Of a stretch of 64,000 bases of DNA, positions 20,027 through 28,370 are shown one piece after another. The notes beneath the pieces were generated by a model. That model did no database searches. It had not been told where the DNA came from and was given only the letters and a program-made list of their open reading frames with translations. The stretch is taken from positions 62,001 to 126,000 of the forward strand of contig CANMND010000003.1 in NCBI GenBank assembly GCA_947499155.1, read 5' to 3'. The number at the start of each line of letters is the position of its first letter. The first letter of the stretch is position 1. Source of the stretch: an uncultured Sphingomonadales bacterium (GTDB taxonomy: Bacteria > Pseudomonadota > Alphaproteobacteria > Sphingomonadales > Rhodothalassiaceae). The translations under genes and the position numbers were made by a program.

Positions 20027-20419
20027 TCAGTTATCCTGACCGGCTGCGGCTGCTTCTGCCTGCGCTGCTTCGGCGGCGGCTTCTCTCTCATGGCGTTCAC
20101 GCATGTCTTCGCGATCATAGCGGTGGCGCCTGTCCAGCCTTGCAATCTCTTCTTCAGATTCACCGGCCATCGCTGCCCGTTCCTGCTGATAACGCGCCTC
20201 CAACATGGCCCGCTCGATCCGGCGCTTTTGCAGACCTTCCTGCCCGCCGATCAGGTGAGACATGTCAATGTTTTCGTCTTTTCCTGCCTGATCAACCGGC
20301 TGTACAGCCTCTGCCACAGGCGGGCTATTAGCCGGCTCGTCTTTAAGCAGATATGCAACCGCACTAACCAGAATCGCGGCTCCCAGAAAATAAACAATGA
20401 CAGTCAAAATCCGCCCCAT
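20027..20419 (-). CDS. Small membrane-anchored charged coiled-coil protein
   Basis: A 130-residue protein with one N-terminal membrane segment (ILTVIVYFLGAAILVSAVAYL, about 3-23) and a long, highly charged helical tail rich in Arg, Glu and Ala from about residue 65 (e.g. RRHRYDREDMRERHEREAA), likely a coiled coil. No known domain recognised. The ATG at 20419 is chosen because GGAGG lies seven bases upstream; the frame continues upstream to 20473. Function unknown; the layout suggests an inner-membrane protein with the tail on one face. Confidence 0.65.
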   Translation of the reverse strand: MGRILTVIVYFLGAAILVSAVAYLLKDEPANSPPVAEAVQPVDQAGKDENIDMSHLIGGQEGLQKRRIERAMLEARYQQERAAMAGESEEEIARLDRRHRYDREDMRERHEREAAAEAAQAEAAAAGQDN

Positions 20420-20540
20420 AGAATCCTCCCGATACAATAACCTGCCACCCACAAGCTGCGCCCCATATAACAATGTCCGAAATTGTAAATGTCAAGAGTT
20501 GCACAACCATCAAAATCCGAGCCCTTTCCGCCGTATCTGT

Positions 20541-22589
20541 TCAGCCAGTGGAATCAGCGGAAAGGCAGGCAGAAGAATCCGCTACCCAGTCAATCTCATA
20601 TGTGGCGGGTACCCGTATTCCGTCGTCAATCAGGGGCCGTTCAAACATTTCGCTATAAAAGATGAGGGCCATGCCGTTATCAAAGTCGGCGATTCTGTCG
20701 TTGTCTGCCTCGGCAACAGCCGCATCAATCTCTTTTTGCTCGGTACGTACGCTGCGCACCATGCGGATGGTACCGTCGCGCTTTTCGAATGATCGAAAAT
20801 ATCTGGACCCGAAAATGAGCGTGTTATATCCCGAACTGCTCCACCAGAATGTGTCCTCAGTCAGATCAGGCAAACGGACAGTCGTTGCGTAACAGCTAAA
20901 ACCGGGTTTAGTATAATATGGCGCTTCCTGGTCCTGATCAGCAGGGCGGGCGCGTTTTCGGGGTGGATAGGCGCCGCCGCCCGGCAGCACAAGTTTCACA
21001 CGCCCCGTCCGGTTTGTTTCCCAGTCGGCCTCGCTGGTTCCTGAAATGACAAAGACACTCGCCTGCGCTTCCTCGTCATAGTGCCATTGAACATCATCCA
21101 CGGTCTCCCAGCCATTTTCACCCACCTGCTGGCGCATGGAGAACAGCATTTGCTCGAAGGTGATCTGGGACAAGTACATATGTCTTTGCAGGCCGGCGAC
21201 ACCACGAACAATAGATGTGCTTATCATGGGTATGACCGGGTCAAAACCGCCCCGTGCGTCTATCTCGTTCAGATTGGTTTCGTCGGGCACTTGTGGCGGT
21301 GTCCATGCAACCTGCTCAAGCGTGCTTCCTTGCGCGGTAAGAGGCAGCACCCAAATGTGGGGCACCACCGGGAACAGGCTGGGAGCGGCAACAGGCGGCA
21401 ATGTGCCATCCATCCAATACGTTTTGCCGTCAATTTGTGCCCGCACCAGAACATGGTCGAAAAACTGGGTATTTGGCAAACGCTGATCCAGACCATCATC
21501 CGTACCCATACTGTTGACCAGAACCGGCTCTGCCTCGATACCCAGCTCTTCCAGCAGGGCCAGCAGCAAGGTCGTCTTGCCCTTGCAATCGCCATAGCGC
21601 CGTTCCCAGGTTTCTTCGGCAGTCGCAGGGGTCAAGTTCCCGCCATTAAGGCCGATATAGATATAGCGCACATCCTTTTGCACCAGCGTTAGCGCAGCGC
21701 TCGCCCGGTCGAGGGGACTTTTGTGGGCTTTCATGATACGGGCCGCCTCTTTTTTGAGAGGAGACCCTTTTGCCAGTTTCGAGGCTTCGAGATAAAGCGG
21801 CGCAAAGGTCTGCGACACATCTTCCCAGTCGCGGAATGTGCTGAATTCCGCAAGGCGTTGCCAATGATAACGGACAGGCGCGTCCTTGGGCGGCGACACC
21901 ATGGCCGGATTGTCGAACAGGAAATCGACAGCGGTTTCACTCTCGCGTTTGTGCGCGTCCATGTCCGGTGTCGATTGCACTGTTGGCCTGAACTTTTCAT
22001 CCCAGCTCAGCCCATTGCGAAACCGGCCAGACGTCACACTGGGCGCCATTGTAATCATGTTCGCGTGCCTGCCGTCCAATGTCGGATCATTGACGCCGAT
22101 GGTCAGGGCCACTTCCAGTTCATCGCCCACGCGCAAATCGGAAATGCGGTGAACGGCGGTCAGCACACCATCCAGCATCTGCTCTTCCAGCCGGTCTTCG
22201 CGGCGCAAGATATCAAATGACGCATTTGCCAGAATATCAATCACCTGGCCGTCGCGATGAATGGCAAGCGTGTGAACAGTTGGCGCCCCGTCCGCAGGAT
22301 TCCAGCTCATGGTAATATTGCCCAGTTGCAGGGCATTGGCGTGAAGTATTTTGACGCGATAGCCCTGATACTGCTCCTGACCGTTTTCGCCTATATGAAT
22401 AAGGGTATCATGCATGCGCATGAACCACAGCCCACTTACATTGTCAGGAACAGCCACGGGATCAGACGGCACAACCCAATCCGGCACAGGACCCGTCAGC
22501 ACCTGATTGTTTTGGGCAGTCGCTACCCCACAAACGAACACGGACGCCAAATATACCAAAATCAAAGCACGCAAATTAACCCCCATCAC
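20541..22589 (-). CDS. Exported DUF3857 / transglutaminase-like protein
   Basis: A 682-residue protein with a signal peptide (about 1-25, ending ATAQ). The N-terminal half corresponds to DUF3857, and a transglutaminase-like core follows: the Cys in RRYGDCKGKTTLLLALLEEL, the His in FFDHVLVRAQIDG and the Asp in YWMDGT form the expected papain-like triad. Such DUF3857-transglutaminase proteins are widespread in the bacterial envelope; substrates are unknown. Transcribed leftward on its own. Confidence 0.82.
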   Translation of the reverse strand: MMGVNLRALILVYLASVFVCGVATAQNNQVLTGPVPDWVVPSDPVAVPDNVSGLWFMRMHDTLIHIGENGQEQYQGYRVKILHANALQLGNITMSWNPADGAPTVHTLAIHRDGQVIDILANASFDILRREDRLEEQMLDGVLTAVHRISDLRVGDELEVALTIGVNDPTLDGRHANMITMAPSVTSGRFRNGLSWDEKFRPTVQSTPDMDAHKRESETAVDFLFDNPAMVSPPKDAPVRYHWQRLAEFSTFRDWEDVSQTFAPLYLEASKLAKGSPLKKEAARIMKAHKSPLDRASAALTLVQKDVRYIYIGLNGGNLTPATAEETWERRYGDCKGKTTLLLALLEELGIEAEPVLVNSMGTDDGLDQRLPNTQFFDHVLVRAQIDGKTYWMDGTLPPVAAPSLFPVVPHIWVLPLTAQGSTLEQVAWTPPQVPDETNLNEIDARGGFDPVIPMISTSIVRGVAGLQRHMYLSQITFEQMLFSMRQQVGENGWETVDDVQWHYDEEAQASVFVISGTSEADWETNRTGRVKLVLPGGGAYPPRKRARPADQDQEAPYYTKPGFSCYATTVRLPDLTEDTFWWSSSGYNTLIFGSRYFRSFEKRDGTIRMVRSVRTEQKEIDAAVAEADNDRIADFDNGMALIFYSEMFERPLIDDGIRVPATYEIDWVADSSACLSADSTG

Positions 22590-22864
22590 TTTACGTCACC
22601 ATGTCCGCAACTGTGGGGGATACAACGAGAGGGGTAAAGTAGAATTTTTTTCTACTACTGCGCATCAAGGGACGTTGATGCGGTTTGGTGCCATGTGCGC
22701 TCGCCAATTACACCATATTCGAAAACAGAAACTGGTCATGTGAATGCGAACAAGGCGGATGGAATGCATACTGCCATCAGGTTGCCGAAGGCAAAGCGAT
22801 CATCCTTCTCAAAAACTTGAAAACACCTGCAGGAAAATATGGACATTGCGTTGCTTGAGCGACA

Positions 22865-22941
22865 TGGCCTCCCCGACTGGATTCGAACCAGTGGCCTCAG
22901 GATTAGGAATCCTGCGCTCTATCCTGCTGAGCTACGGGGAG
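22865..22941 (-). tRNA. tRNA-Arg (anticodon CCT)
   Basis: On the minus strand a full cloverleaf can be folded: acceptor CTCCCCG pairs with CGGGGAG; D arm GCTC/GAGC; anticodon stem CAGGA/TCCTG with the loop TTCCTAA, anticodon CCT; T arm ACTGG-TTCGAAT-CCAGT. CCA is encoded after the discriminator G. Confidence 0.97.
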
Positions 22942-23104
22942 ACACCGGGAATTCATACCTATTCGTGTCGAAGAATGGAAGATTAAACTGGTGGGTTTTG
23001 CTCTCACTGCGATGGAAAAATACGGAAAAACTGCCGGTAAAATTAGGCCACCAGCAGTTTTTCCGTCTGCATTTAGGAAGCGCTGTTCATTCGTTTTGCG
23101 AAGG

Positions 23105-23857
23105 TTATTCGTTCGTCTTTCCGGGAAGGCTCAGATCCCCAGATGCCACATCGAAGACATCCACGACACACAACAAGGGGGCGTGAACGCTTTCATTCAC
23201 CCGCAGTCCCGCTGTCACGCCATCAAATGATGCGGCTTCAACGACGCCTATATCGTCAAACGGAACGCGCACTTCCACCAGATCATCGGTCAGCACGGGC
23301 GACCAGCCGGGGCTGTCGATAAGGATTGGCAGGCCCGGCCATGTTTTGGGCAGGCGGGGCTTTGCCCCATTCGGGATATCCTTGACCTTGAGACTGCCAA
23401 CTCCGCACGCATCATCCGGTGTCAGCACGACCCAATGGCTGTGCCAAAGGTCGCCGTCATTGTCGAGCTTGCCGTCGCCATTCTCGTCATAAAGGGGCGT
23501 GTCGTCAAAATCCGGATGCGCGGTAACCGCCAGTGCCAGAATTCCCGCTCCTTTTTCAAAACCGACTTCATAAGAGTCTATAGTGGTCGGCCAGACATAA
23601 GAGAAAACCTGCGACCCCGCGAGCTTGCCCGAGGGTGCGGGTTTCGATGCACCGGCCTTGCCGGACACACCCATGTGGAAAGTCGCAACATTGCCCTCCG
23701 TCGATATTTTGGCATGAATGATGTCGAAAGGCGCCGATACGCCGTTGCCGTCCTCAGCAACGATCCCGCCGTTCCCTGGGCCATGTGCCAATGCAGGGGC
23801 AAGGCCCGTGCCCAACGCAAGCGTACCCGTAAGGGCGATACCCAATATGCTTTTCAT
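23105..23857 (-). CDS. Secreted protein of unknown function with EF-hand-like loop
   Basis: A 250-residue protein with a signal peptide (cleavage expected after APALA near residue 24). The mature N-terminus is Gly/His-rich (HGPGNGGIV). A calcium-loop-like DENGDGKLDNDGD lies near residue 125, next to WHSHWVVL. I do not recognise the family. It overlaps the upstream redoxin gene by 4 nt (ATGA), so the two form one operon under the TTAGGA-type palindrome at 24093-24103. Its partner suggests a role tied to redox or metal chemistry, but that is inference only. Confidence 0.7.
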   Translation of the reverse strand: MKSILGIALTGTLALGTGLAPALAHGPGNGGIVAEDGNGVSAPFDIIHAKISTEGNVATFHMGVSGKAGASKPAPSGKLAGSQVFSYVWPTTIDSYEVGFEKGAGILALAVTAHPDFDDTPLYDENGDGKLDNDGDLWHSHWVVLTPDDACGVGSLKVKDIPNGAKPRLPKTWPGLPILIDSPGWSPVLTDDLVEVRVPFDDIGVVEAASFDGVTAGLRVNESVHAPLLCVVDVFDVASGDLSLPGKTNE

Positions 23858-24090
23858 TTCAAGTCCTCCAGTGAAGCGCCAAAGTTGATGTGGAAGGGCG
23901 CGCCTTCCAGAACGAATGCCGGGACAGACTTGACGCCCTCTGCCTCAGCCTCGGACAAGCGGTCTTTCTCCTCGCCAAGATGGATGAATTCCACGTCAAA
24001 ACGCCATGGATCAAGAGCTTCGGCCAGATGTTGTTCGGCTTCGATACAAACGGGACATCCCGCATGGTAGTATTTGGCTTTTGTCTTCAT
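23854..24090 (-). CDS. Small glutaredoxin/thioredoxin-like protein
   Basis: A 78-residue thioredoxin-fold protein. It starts with a short strand and the redox motif CPVC at residues 12-15, and has the cis-Pro region KSVPAFVLEG near residue 55. No signal peptide, so it is cytoplasmic. The small size fits the glutaredoxin-like group that reduces or transfers thiols; its partner is unknown. It is the first gene of a two-gene operon with the secreted protein at 23105. A palindrome shared with the neighbouring MarR gene overlaps its ribosome binding site. Confidence 0.78.
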   Translation of the reverse strand: MKTKAKYYHAGCPVCIEAEQHLAEALDPWRFDVEFIHLGEEKDRLSEAEAEGVKSVPAFVLEGAPFHINFGASLEDLK

Positions 24091-24092
24091 AG

Positions 24093-24103
24093 TAGGACTC
24101 CTA
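24093..24103 (-). promoter_or_regulatory. Palindrome TAGGA-n-TCCTA before the redoxin operon
   Basis: TAGGA-C-TCCTA sits two bases before the redoxin start codon and overlaps the AGGAG ribosome binding site. The same element in the same position precedes the MarR gene (24766-24778), making it a candidate operator for that regulator. Confidence 0.55.
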
Positions 24104-24163
24104 AGTATTTAAGATAAGCCTTAACCTCTCCGGGCCACCATGGCCCAAAGTCCGGATCCGCCG

Positions 24164-24763
24164 TCAGGCAGAATTCAGTTCATGTTCGAGACAGTCGATA
24201 CGCAGGTGGCGCTCGGCCATGGGGGCTTTCACCAATGCACAATAATGCGGTTCGTCACTGCCGGGAGCGATATTTTCCCGGAAATATCGGCAGGAAATGC
24301 AGGCCCGTTGTGGCGCAATCAGATTCGCTTTTTGCAGGGTGCGGATCATTTTGATGACCAGCCCCAACAATGCCTCCTGTTCAACAGCATCAAGGCCATC
24401 AATAACGCTGTGGTAGCTTTGAGGCCAGCGCTGGGCAAGCTCTTTACCATCAACTGTGCACTTGAGAAGGACCGCCCGTCCATCGTCGGGATCGGGATGT
24501 TTTCCAATTAGTCCCTTGCGTTCAAGAGCGGTCACAGCGTCACTCGCCGTAGCGTTGCGGATACCGGCATGGGCGGCGGCTGCTGACAATCGAACACCCA
24601 AAGGACGGCTGACGATGAAATGCAGGATATCGGCTTGCGTCGGCGACAGCCCTTCAGTCTCGGCTGTCTGCCAATCCAGTTGCCGTGCAACCGCACCAAG
24701 GCGCGCAAGTCCATCCGCAAGGCGCTGGCTTAATGGTTCGGACATGGTGTCGAATATACTCAT
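24164..24763 (-). CDS. MarR-family regulator with C-terminal cysteine motif
   Basis: A 199-residue winged-helix regulator. The DNA-binding core (about 40-110) shows LSPTQADILHFIV, IRNATASDAVTALERKGLI and the wing HPDPDDGRAVLLKCT. Beyond the usual MarR length it has a C-terminal tail with CISC at 155-158 and further Cys at 175 and 191; four cysteines in this spacing could bind a metal or iron-sulfur cluster or sense redox state (inference). The adjacent redoxin/secreted-protein operon and the shared TTAGGA palindromes make autoregulation and control of that operon likely. Confidence 0.85.
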   Translation of the reverse strand: MSIFDTMSEPLSQRLADGLARLGAVARQLDWQTAETEGLSPTQADILHFIVSRPLGVRLSAAAAHAGIRNATASDAVTALERKGLIGKHPDPDDGRAVLLKCTVDGKELAQRWPQSYHSVIDGLDAVEQEALLGLVIKMIRTLQKANLIAPQRACISCRYFRENIAPGSDEPHYCALVKAPMAERHLRIDCLEHELNSA

Positions 24764-24765
24764 AG

Positions 24766-24778
24766 TTAGGAATCCTAA
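24766..24778 (-). promoter_or_regulatory. Palindrome TTAGGA-n-TCCTAA before the MarR gene
   Basis: TTAGGAATCCTAA (arms of six bases around one centre base) lies two bases before the MarR start codon. It overlaps the AGGA ribosome binding site. Its near-identical partner is at 24093-24103. Confidence 0.6.
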
Positions 24779-24787
24779 TTATTCCTC

Positions 24788-25135
24788 ATGAACCTGTCAA
24801 GACTTTACGGTGTCCACAGAGCGAGTGCACATGGTTGTACATTGTCCACCTGGACAGTGCTAATGCGATATTGTTGTAAGGAAAATATACACATTCGCGC
24901 CCACCTCAAACGGCTGTTTGATGTGACCAGGCTCTTGAATCCTTTCGCCGATAAAAACGCCCCTCTAAAGCTTGAACAGCAGGACAATCTCTTATTCTTT
25001 AATCCAACACTGGATAATATCAGCCGCCTGGTCGAAGTTCCCGAACTACTGACAATTTTACTCTTTGGGCTTGGCCATCTTGGTTTTTCCAGACTGGCCC
25101 GGCGCAGACGTCACGCCCTGCGTGCGCTTGCCTGA
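24788..25135 (+). pseudogene. ORF with degenerate PEP-CTERM-like C-terminus
   Basis: A 115-codon ORF whose final 33 residues look like a PEP-CTERM sorting tail: VPEL (in place of VPEP), a hydrophobic LLTILLFGLGHLGF and an Arg cluster ARRRR. The N-terminal part has no signal peptide and no recognisable domain, so this may be the remnant of a longer exosortase substrate or a chance ORF. The Pro-to-Leu change would need one base (CCA to CTA). No exosortase gene is in the window. Confidence 0.35.
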
Positions 25136-25259
25136 TCAACATCGCCGGACACCTGTCAAAATATGCAGTTGCCTGCATAGCAATTAACGGGTGTTACTCT
25201 AAAATACAGAGCAGAGGGGACATGCTTTCCCTGTGGTCCGGTCATTACGCGGGAATGCG

Positions 25260-26087
25260 ATGATAACTGGCGGCGAGGCTATTCATGCCTGGATTACCAA
25301 CTGGATGACATTGGGACTGGTGGCGATCATTTTCATGTCGTCAGATGCGCTGGCTTTCAAACCCCATGGCCCCCAGCTTGACGGCGAAGTATCGCGGCTG
25401 GAGCCGGGACTGACACTGGTTTTAAAGGATGGGCGCAGCCTTGCACTCGCAGGAGTTTGGCCTTTGCGGCGACTGCATGAAGGTGGTGATGCTGTTGAAG
25501 ACGCGCTCGCCATCATGGCGGAAAACAGGCTGGGCGCGCTTTCTTCCATCAGCTTTTCCATGAGTGCCACTGAGGCTGATCGCTATGACCGCCTCAAGGC
25601 ACATATTCAGGATGAGGAAGGACGCTGGCTTTCTCTCACCCTTCTGGAAGAAGGACTTGCTTATGCCTTTCCTGTGGGTGAAAGCCCGGAGAATGCGATC
25701 ACTCTTCACGCGGCTGAAGACAAGGCACGCGCTCTTAACAAAGGTCTGTGGGCGCATCCGCCTTTGACGGTCCAGACTGCACAGGCCGTCATAGCCTCCG
25801 CCGGGACATTTGCTGTTATTAAAGGCCCTGTAGCCAATGCAACCAAGGTGGCTGGAACGGTTTATCTTAATTTTGATGATGACTGGCGGCAGGACTTCAC
25901 CACTCGCCTTCTATGGCCCTTGCGTCGGCAATATCCAAAAGATGAGCGGACGGCGGAATGGTGGCAGGGTCGTGTAATTGAGGTGCGCGGCGTGCTTGAA
26001 AGCTTTAACGGGCCGATGATCACGCCCCTGCACCCGGCACAAATCAGGCTGATATCAAATCCACAAGGCTCAACGCCCAGCCCATAA
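25260..26087 (+). CDS. Exported staphylococcal-nuclease-like protein, active site probably lost
   Basis: About 275 residues from the ATG at 25260 (an in-frame GTG lies at 25233). A hydrophobic segment near residues 18-32 suggests export. Residues ~50-165 resemble the SNase OB-fold: LVLKDGRSLALAGVWPL, then DRYDRLKAHI, LLEEGLAYAFP and AAEDKARALNKGLWA. In active SNases the strand VRLxGIDxPE supplies an Arg, Asp and Glu; here the matching stretch is LALAGVWPLRR, so these residues appear missing and nuclease activity is doubtful. Followed by a bidirectional terminator shared with carD. Confidence 0.72.
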   Translation: MITGGEAIHAWITNWMTLGLVAIIFMSSDALAFKPHGPQLDGEVSRLEPGLTLVLKDGRSLALAGVWPLRRLHEGGDAVEDALAIMAENRLGALSSISFSMSATEADRYDRLKAHIQDEEGRWLSLTLLEEGLAYAFPVGESPENAITLHAAEDKARALNKGLWAHPPLTVQTAQAVIASAGTFAVIKGPVANATKVAGTVYLNFDDDWRQDFTTRLLWPLRRQYPKDERTAEWWQGRVIEVRGVLESFNGPMITPLHPAQIRLISNPQGSTPSP

Positions 26088-26090
26088 AAA

Positions 26091-26122
26091 AACATCCGGC
26101 AGACGGATCTGCCGGATGTTTT
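26091..26122. terminator. Bidirectional terminator between the SNase-like gene and carD
   Basis: Perfect 12-bp arms AACATCCGGCAG / CTGCCGGATGTT around a six-base loop. T runs follow on both strands (TTTT on plus, TTTTTT on minus), so it can end both convergent transcripts. Confidence 0.9.
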
Positions 26123-26141
26123 CAGATGACATAATCGTCAT

Positions 26142-26648
26142 TCAGGCCGCGATCAGCACCTTCTCCAGGCGCGTCATTGCTGACTGCTCGTCAATGTCTT
26201 CCACAACGGCCAGTTCTCGTGCCAGCCTGCCAATGGCGGCTTCATAGATTTGGCGCTCGGAATAAGACTGTTCCGGCTGGTCAGCATTGCGGTGCAAATC
26301 ACGCACCACCTCGGCGATTGAAACGATATCGCCTGAGTTGATCTTGGCTTCATATTCCTGAGCGCGACGGCTCCACATGGTCCGTTTGATACGGGCCTTC
26401 CCCTTCAGGGTCGTAAAGGCTTCCTGTATGGTCACCTTGTTGGAAAGCTTGCGCATCCCAACTGTCTCCGCCTTGTTAAGCGGCACACGAAGTGTCATGC
26501 GTTCTTTTTCAAATGTAACGACATAAAGCTCCAATGTCGTTCCCATGACCTCTTGTGTTTCAATTTCCGTTATTTGTCCGACACCGTGCTTTGGATAGAC
26601 AACATAGTCACCGATTGCGAAATCAAGCGTACTCTTCTTTTTTGCCAT
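26142..26648 (-). CDS. carD: CarD family transcriptional regulator
   Basis: A 168-residue CarD/CdnL protein. The N-terminal RNA-polymerase-interaction domain shows FAIGDYVVYPKHGVGQI and LRVPLNKAETVGMRKL; the C-terminal helical domain has the DNA-contact region with RRAQEYEAKINSGD and YSERQIYEAAIGRLARE. CarD binds RNA polymerase and stabilises open promoter complexes, notably at rRNA and stress promoters. It lies in the usual alphaproteobacterial neighbourhood next to fdxA. Confidence 0.94.
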   Translation of the reverse strand: MAKKKSTLDFAIGDYVVYPKHGVGQITEIETQEVMGTTLELYVVTFEKERMTLRVPLNKAETVGMRKLSNKVTIQEAFTTLKGKARIKRTMWSRRAQEYEAKINSGDIVSIAEVVRDLHRNADQPEQSYSERQIYEAAIGRLARELAVVEDIDEQSAMTRLEKVLIAA

Positions 26649-26998
26649 GACTGGTCTGTGGCCTCTTCATGTTGTGCGACACGGAACAATTTCGGTAATA
26701 CCCACCGTCCGACCGGGATCCGGTGGGCGTGGGCGATTGCCGATATTTGTGCAGGACGTGTGGTAAGATCTGCCTCGCTGTTGTCCGGGTCTGCTGGCTG
26801 ACGACACACAATATAATAAGTCAACGAATAGACAGTACCATAAATGCCTCATAAAGGACAGGCATTTCATGCACGCACAACATGAGCGTCAATCCGTAGC
26901 AACTTCAGATTCCAAACTACAGGCACATCTGCGACGCTATGTCACGCCCCGAATTCAGAAGGCGTCGCGGCCTGCCAACATTAAGCTAGGACCCAAAA
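26649..26998. other. Intergenic region between carD and fdxA
   Basis: About 350 bases with no gene I can support. It contains an inverted repeat CCCACCG (26701-26707) / CGGTGGG (26721-26727) that would fold in the carD leader RNA. An AT-rich patch near 26808-26825 probably belongs to the carD promoter region; no clear -35/-10 pair was fixed. Confidence 0.4.
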
Positions 26999-27337
26999 TT
27001 AATCGCCTGCACCGGGCGCATCTGAAAAGTACTTGTCAAACTTTCCTTCTTCATCCTGCATGGCATCGGCATCTGCTGGCGGATCTTTTTTCGCCGTAAT
27101 ATTTGGCCACTTTTCGGAATATTCCGCGTTCAGCACCAGCCACTTTTCAAGCCCGCCTTCAGTATCAGGCAGGATCGCTTCTGCAGGACACTCAGGCTCG
27201 CACACGCCGCAATCAATGCACTCATCGGGATTGATGACGAGCATGTTCTCGCCCTCATAAAAACAATCCACCGGGCAGACCTCGACACAGTCGGTGTACT
27301 TGCATTTGATACAGGCTTCTGTGACGACGTACGTCAT
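26999..27337 (-). CDS. fdxA: Ferredoxin FdxA, 7Fe-type
   Basis: A 112-residue ferredoxin. The N-terminal cluster region is [18 protein letters not shown] and the second set is [12 protein letters not shown], the pattern of FdxA ferredoxins carrying a 3Fe-4S and a 4Fe-4S cluster. The C-terminal extension ([13 protein letters not shown]) is typical of the alphaproteobacterial form. Serves as a low-potential cytoplasmic electron carrier; its partner is not known. The ATG at 27337 follows GGAG at nine bases, so the extra five upstream codons are not used. Confidence 0.95.
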   Translation of the reverse strand: MTYVVTEACIKCKYTDCVEVCPVDCFYEGENMLVINPDECIDCGVCEPECPAEAILPDTEGGLEKWLVLNAEYSEKWPNITAKKDPPADADAMQDEEGKFDKYFSDAPGAGD

Positions 27338-27483
27338 GGAACTTTTCTCCACACATGCGGCATTTTAACCGCGTTAAATCGGCAGGCTTTATACCGAACA
27401 CTCATCATCGGGCCAGCTTCGCAAACGGGCACTTCAGCATTATCCACGTAGACAGACTGAGGCATTGCCACATCCGGCCCCTG

Positions 27484-27942
27484 TCATTCAAGGCCCAGCC
27501 GTAATTTGACACGCTTTTTTGCCGCCCCACGGTCCTTGTCGCTTACATATACGAGACCACCAATGCGGCGCAAGAGATTCGCCTCATAAGGATCAACAGT
27601 CCCGTCTGCGTAGGCCACTTCCCACAAAAGCTCCAGAATTTCAACACGCTGGTCATAATCATAAGCTTCCTTGATCGCTCGTGTGAAGCCAACAATCTGA
27701 TTGGCTTTTTCTGTGCGCCTTTTTCCTTCCAATATCAATGCGTCAAGTTCGTCATCGCCAAATTCAAACCGTCGCGCCAGGACCTTGCGGATTGCAGCTT
27801 CCTCCACGTCGTCCATAGCCCCATCGGCGTTGGCTGCCTCAACAAGCAAAGCGGCGGCAGCCACGTGCTTTTGTTTAAAGACCTCCCCGCGCGGTTCGTC
27901 CTCATCGAGTTGGCTGAAAAATGCTTTGATTCGATTTATCAC
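27484..27942 (-). CDS. TerB-like (tellurite resistance TerB family) protein
   Basis: About 152 residues, all-helical, with two acidic repeats: AALLVEAANADGAMDDVEEAAI and LLWEVAYADGTVDPYEANLL, the DG-containing helices that define the TerB/DjlA metal-binding fold. No TerACDE genes are nearby, so it is not part of a tellurite operon; single TerB proteins are common in alphaproteobacteria with unknown roles. GTG at 27942 with GAGAG upstream is preferred over the TTG at 27969, which would overlap the S4 gene. Confidence 0.82.
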   Translation of the reverse strand: MINRIKAFFSQLDEDEPRGEVFKQKHVAAAALLVEAANADGAMDDVEEAAIRKVLARRFEFGDDELDALILEGKRRTEKANQIVGFTRAIKEAYDYDQRVEILELLWEVAYADGTVDPYEANLLRRIGGLVYVSDKDRGAAKKRVKLRLGLE

Positions 27943-27965
27943 AATGAGTCTCTCAAGCTGTTTCT

Positions 27966-28370
27966 TCAATCTTCATTTCGCAAACGATCCAGTGCCCGAC
28001 GCTCGGCCTTGGTCGGGCGTCCGCTTCCCGGCGCACGCACAGCCTGTTCGACCTGCATCTTTTTTTCTCTGGGAACAACAGGGGGTGACATATCTTCATA
28101 AAGCAGTCGCGCCGTCTCTGCAGGCCCGCGCCTGTCCGACAAACCAATGACACGGACAACAAAGATGCGCTGTGCCTTGGGAAAAGTCAGAACATCGTCT
28201 GGCCCTACCATGACCGCTGCTTTCTTTACATGCACGCCATTAAGACGCATGCGGCCACGGCGAACCTCATGACTTGCCAGAGTTCTTGTCTTGTAGAATC
28301 GTGCCGCCCACAGCCATTTGTCGAGCCGCATTCGGCCCGATGGCTGTGGGTCGGACAGCACTTTGGTCAT
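27966..28370 (-). CDS. S4-domain RNA-binding protein (Hsp15/HslR-like)
   Basis: A 134-residue protein with an N-terminal S4 RNA-binding domain: MRLDKWLWAARFYKTRTLA and GRMRLNGVHVKKA. The tail is basic (RAPGSGRPTKAERRALDRLR). Hsp15 rescues stalled 50S subunits carrying nascent chains in E. coli; the alphaproteobacterial homologue sits beside the Suv3-like helicase as here. It overlaps the helicase stop by 4 nt, so both are translated from one mRNA. Confidence 0.9.
   Translation of the reverse strand: MTKVLSDPQPSGRMRLDKWLWAARFYKTRTLASHEVRRGRMRLNGVHVKKAAVMVGPDDVLTFPKAQRIFVVRVIGLSDRRGPAETARLLYEDMSPPVVPREKKMQVEQAVRAPGSGRPTKAERRALDRLRNED

Noticed and set aside
22903-22917. TTAGGAATCCT copy inside the tRNA gene, matching the MarR palindrome
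   Set aside because: It is explained by the tRNA-Arg anticodon stem-loop (AGGA/TCCT arms). Not counted as an operator.
22865-22941. tRNA-Arg as an integration site of a genomic island
   Set aside because: No integrase or direct repeat of the tRNA 3' end was seen within the neighbouring kilobases.
27484-27942. Tellurite resistance operon
   Set aside because: Only a single TerB-fold gene is present; terZABCDE are missing.
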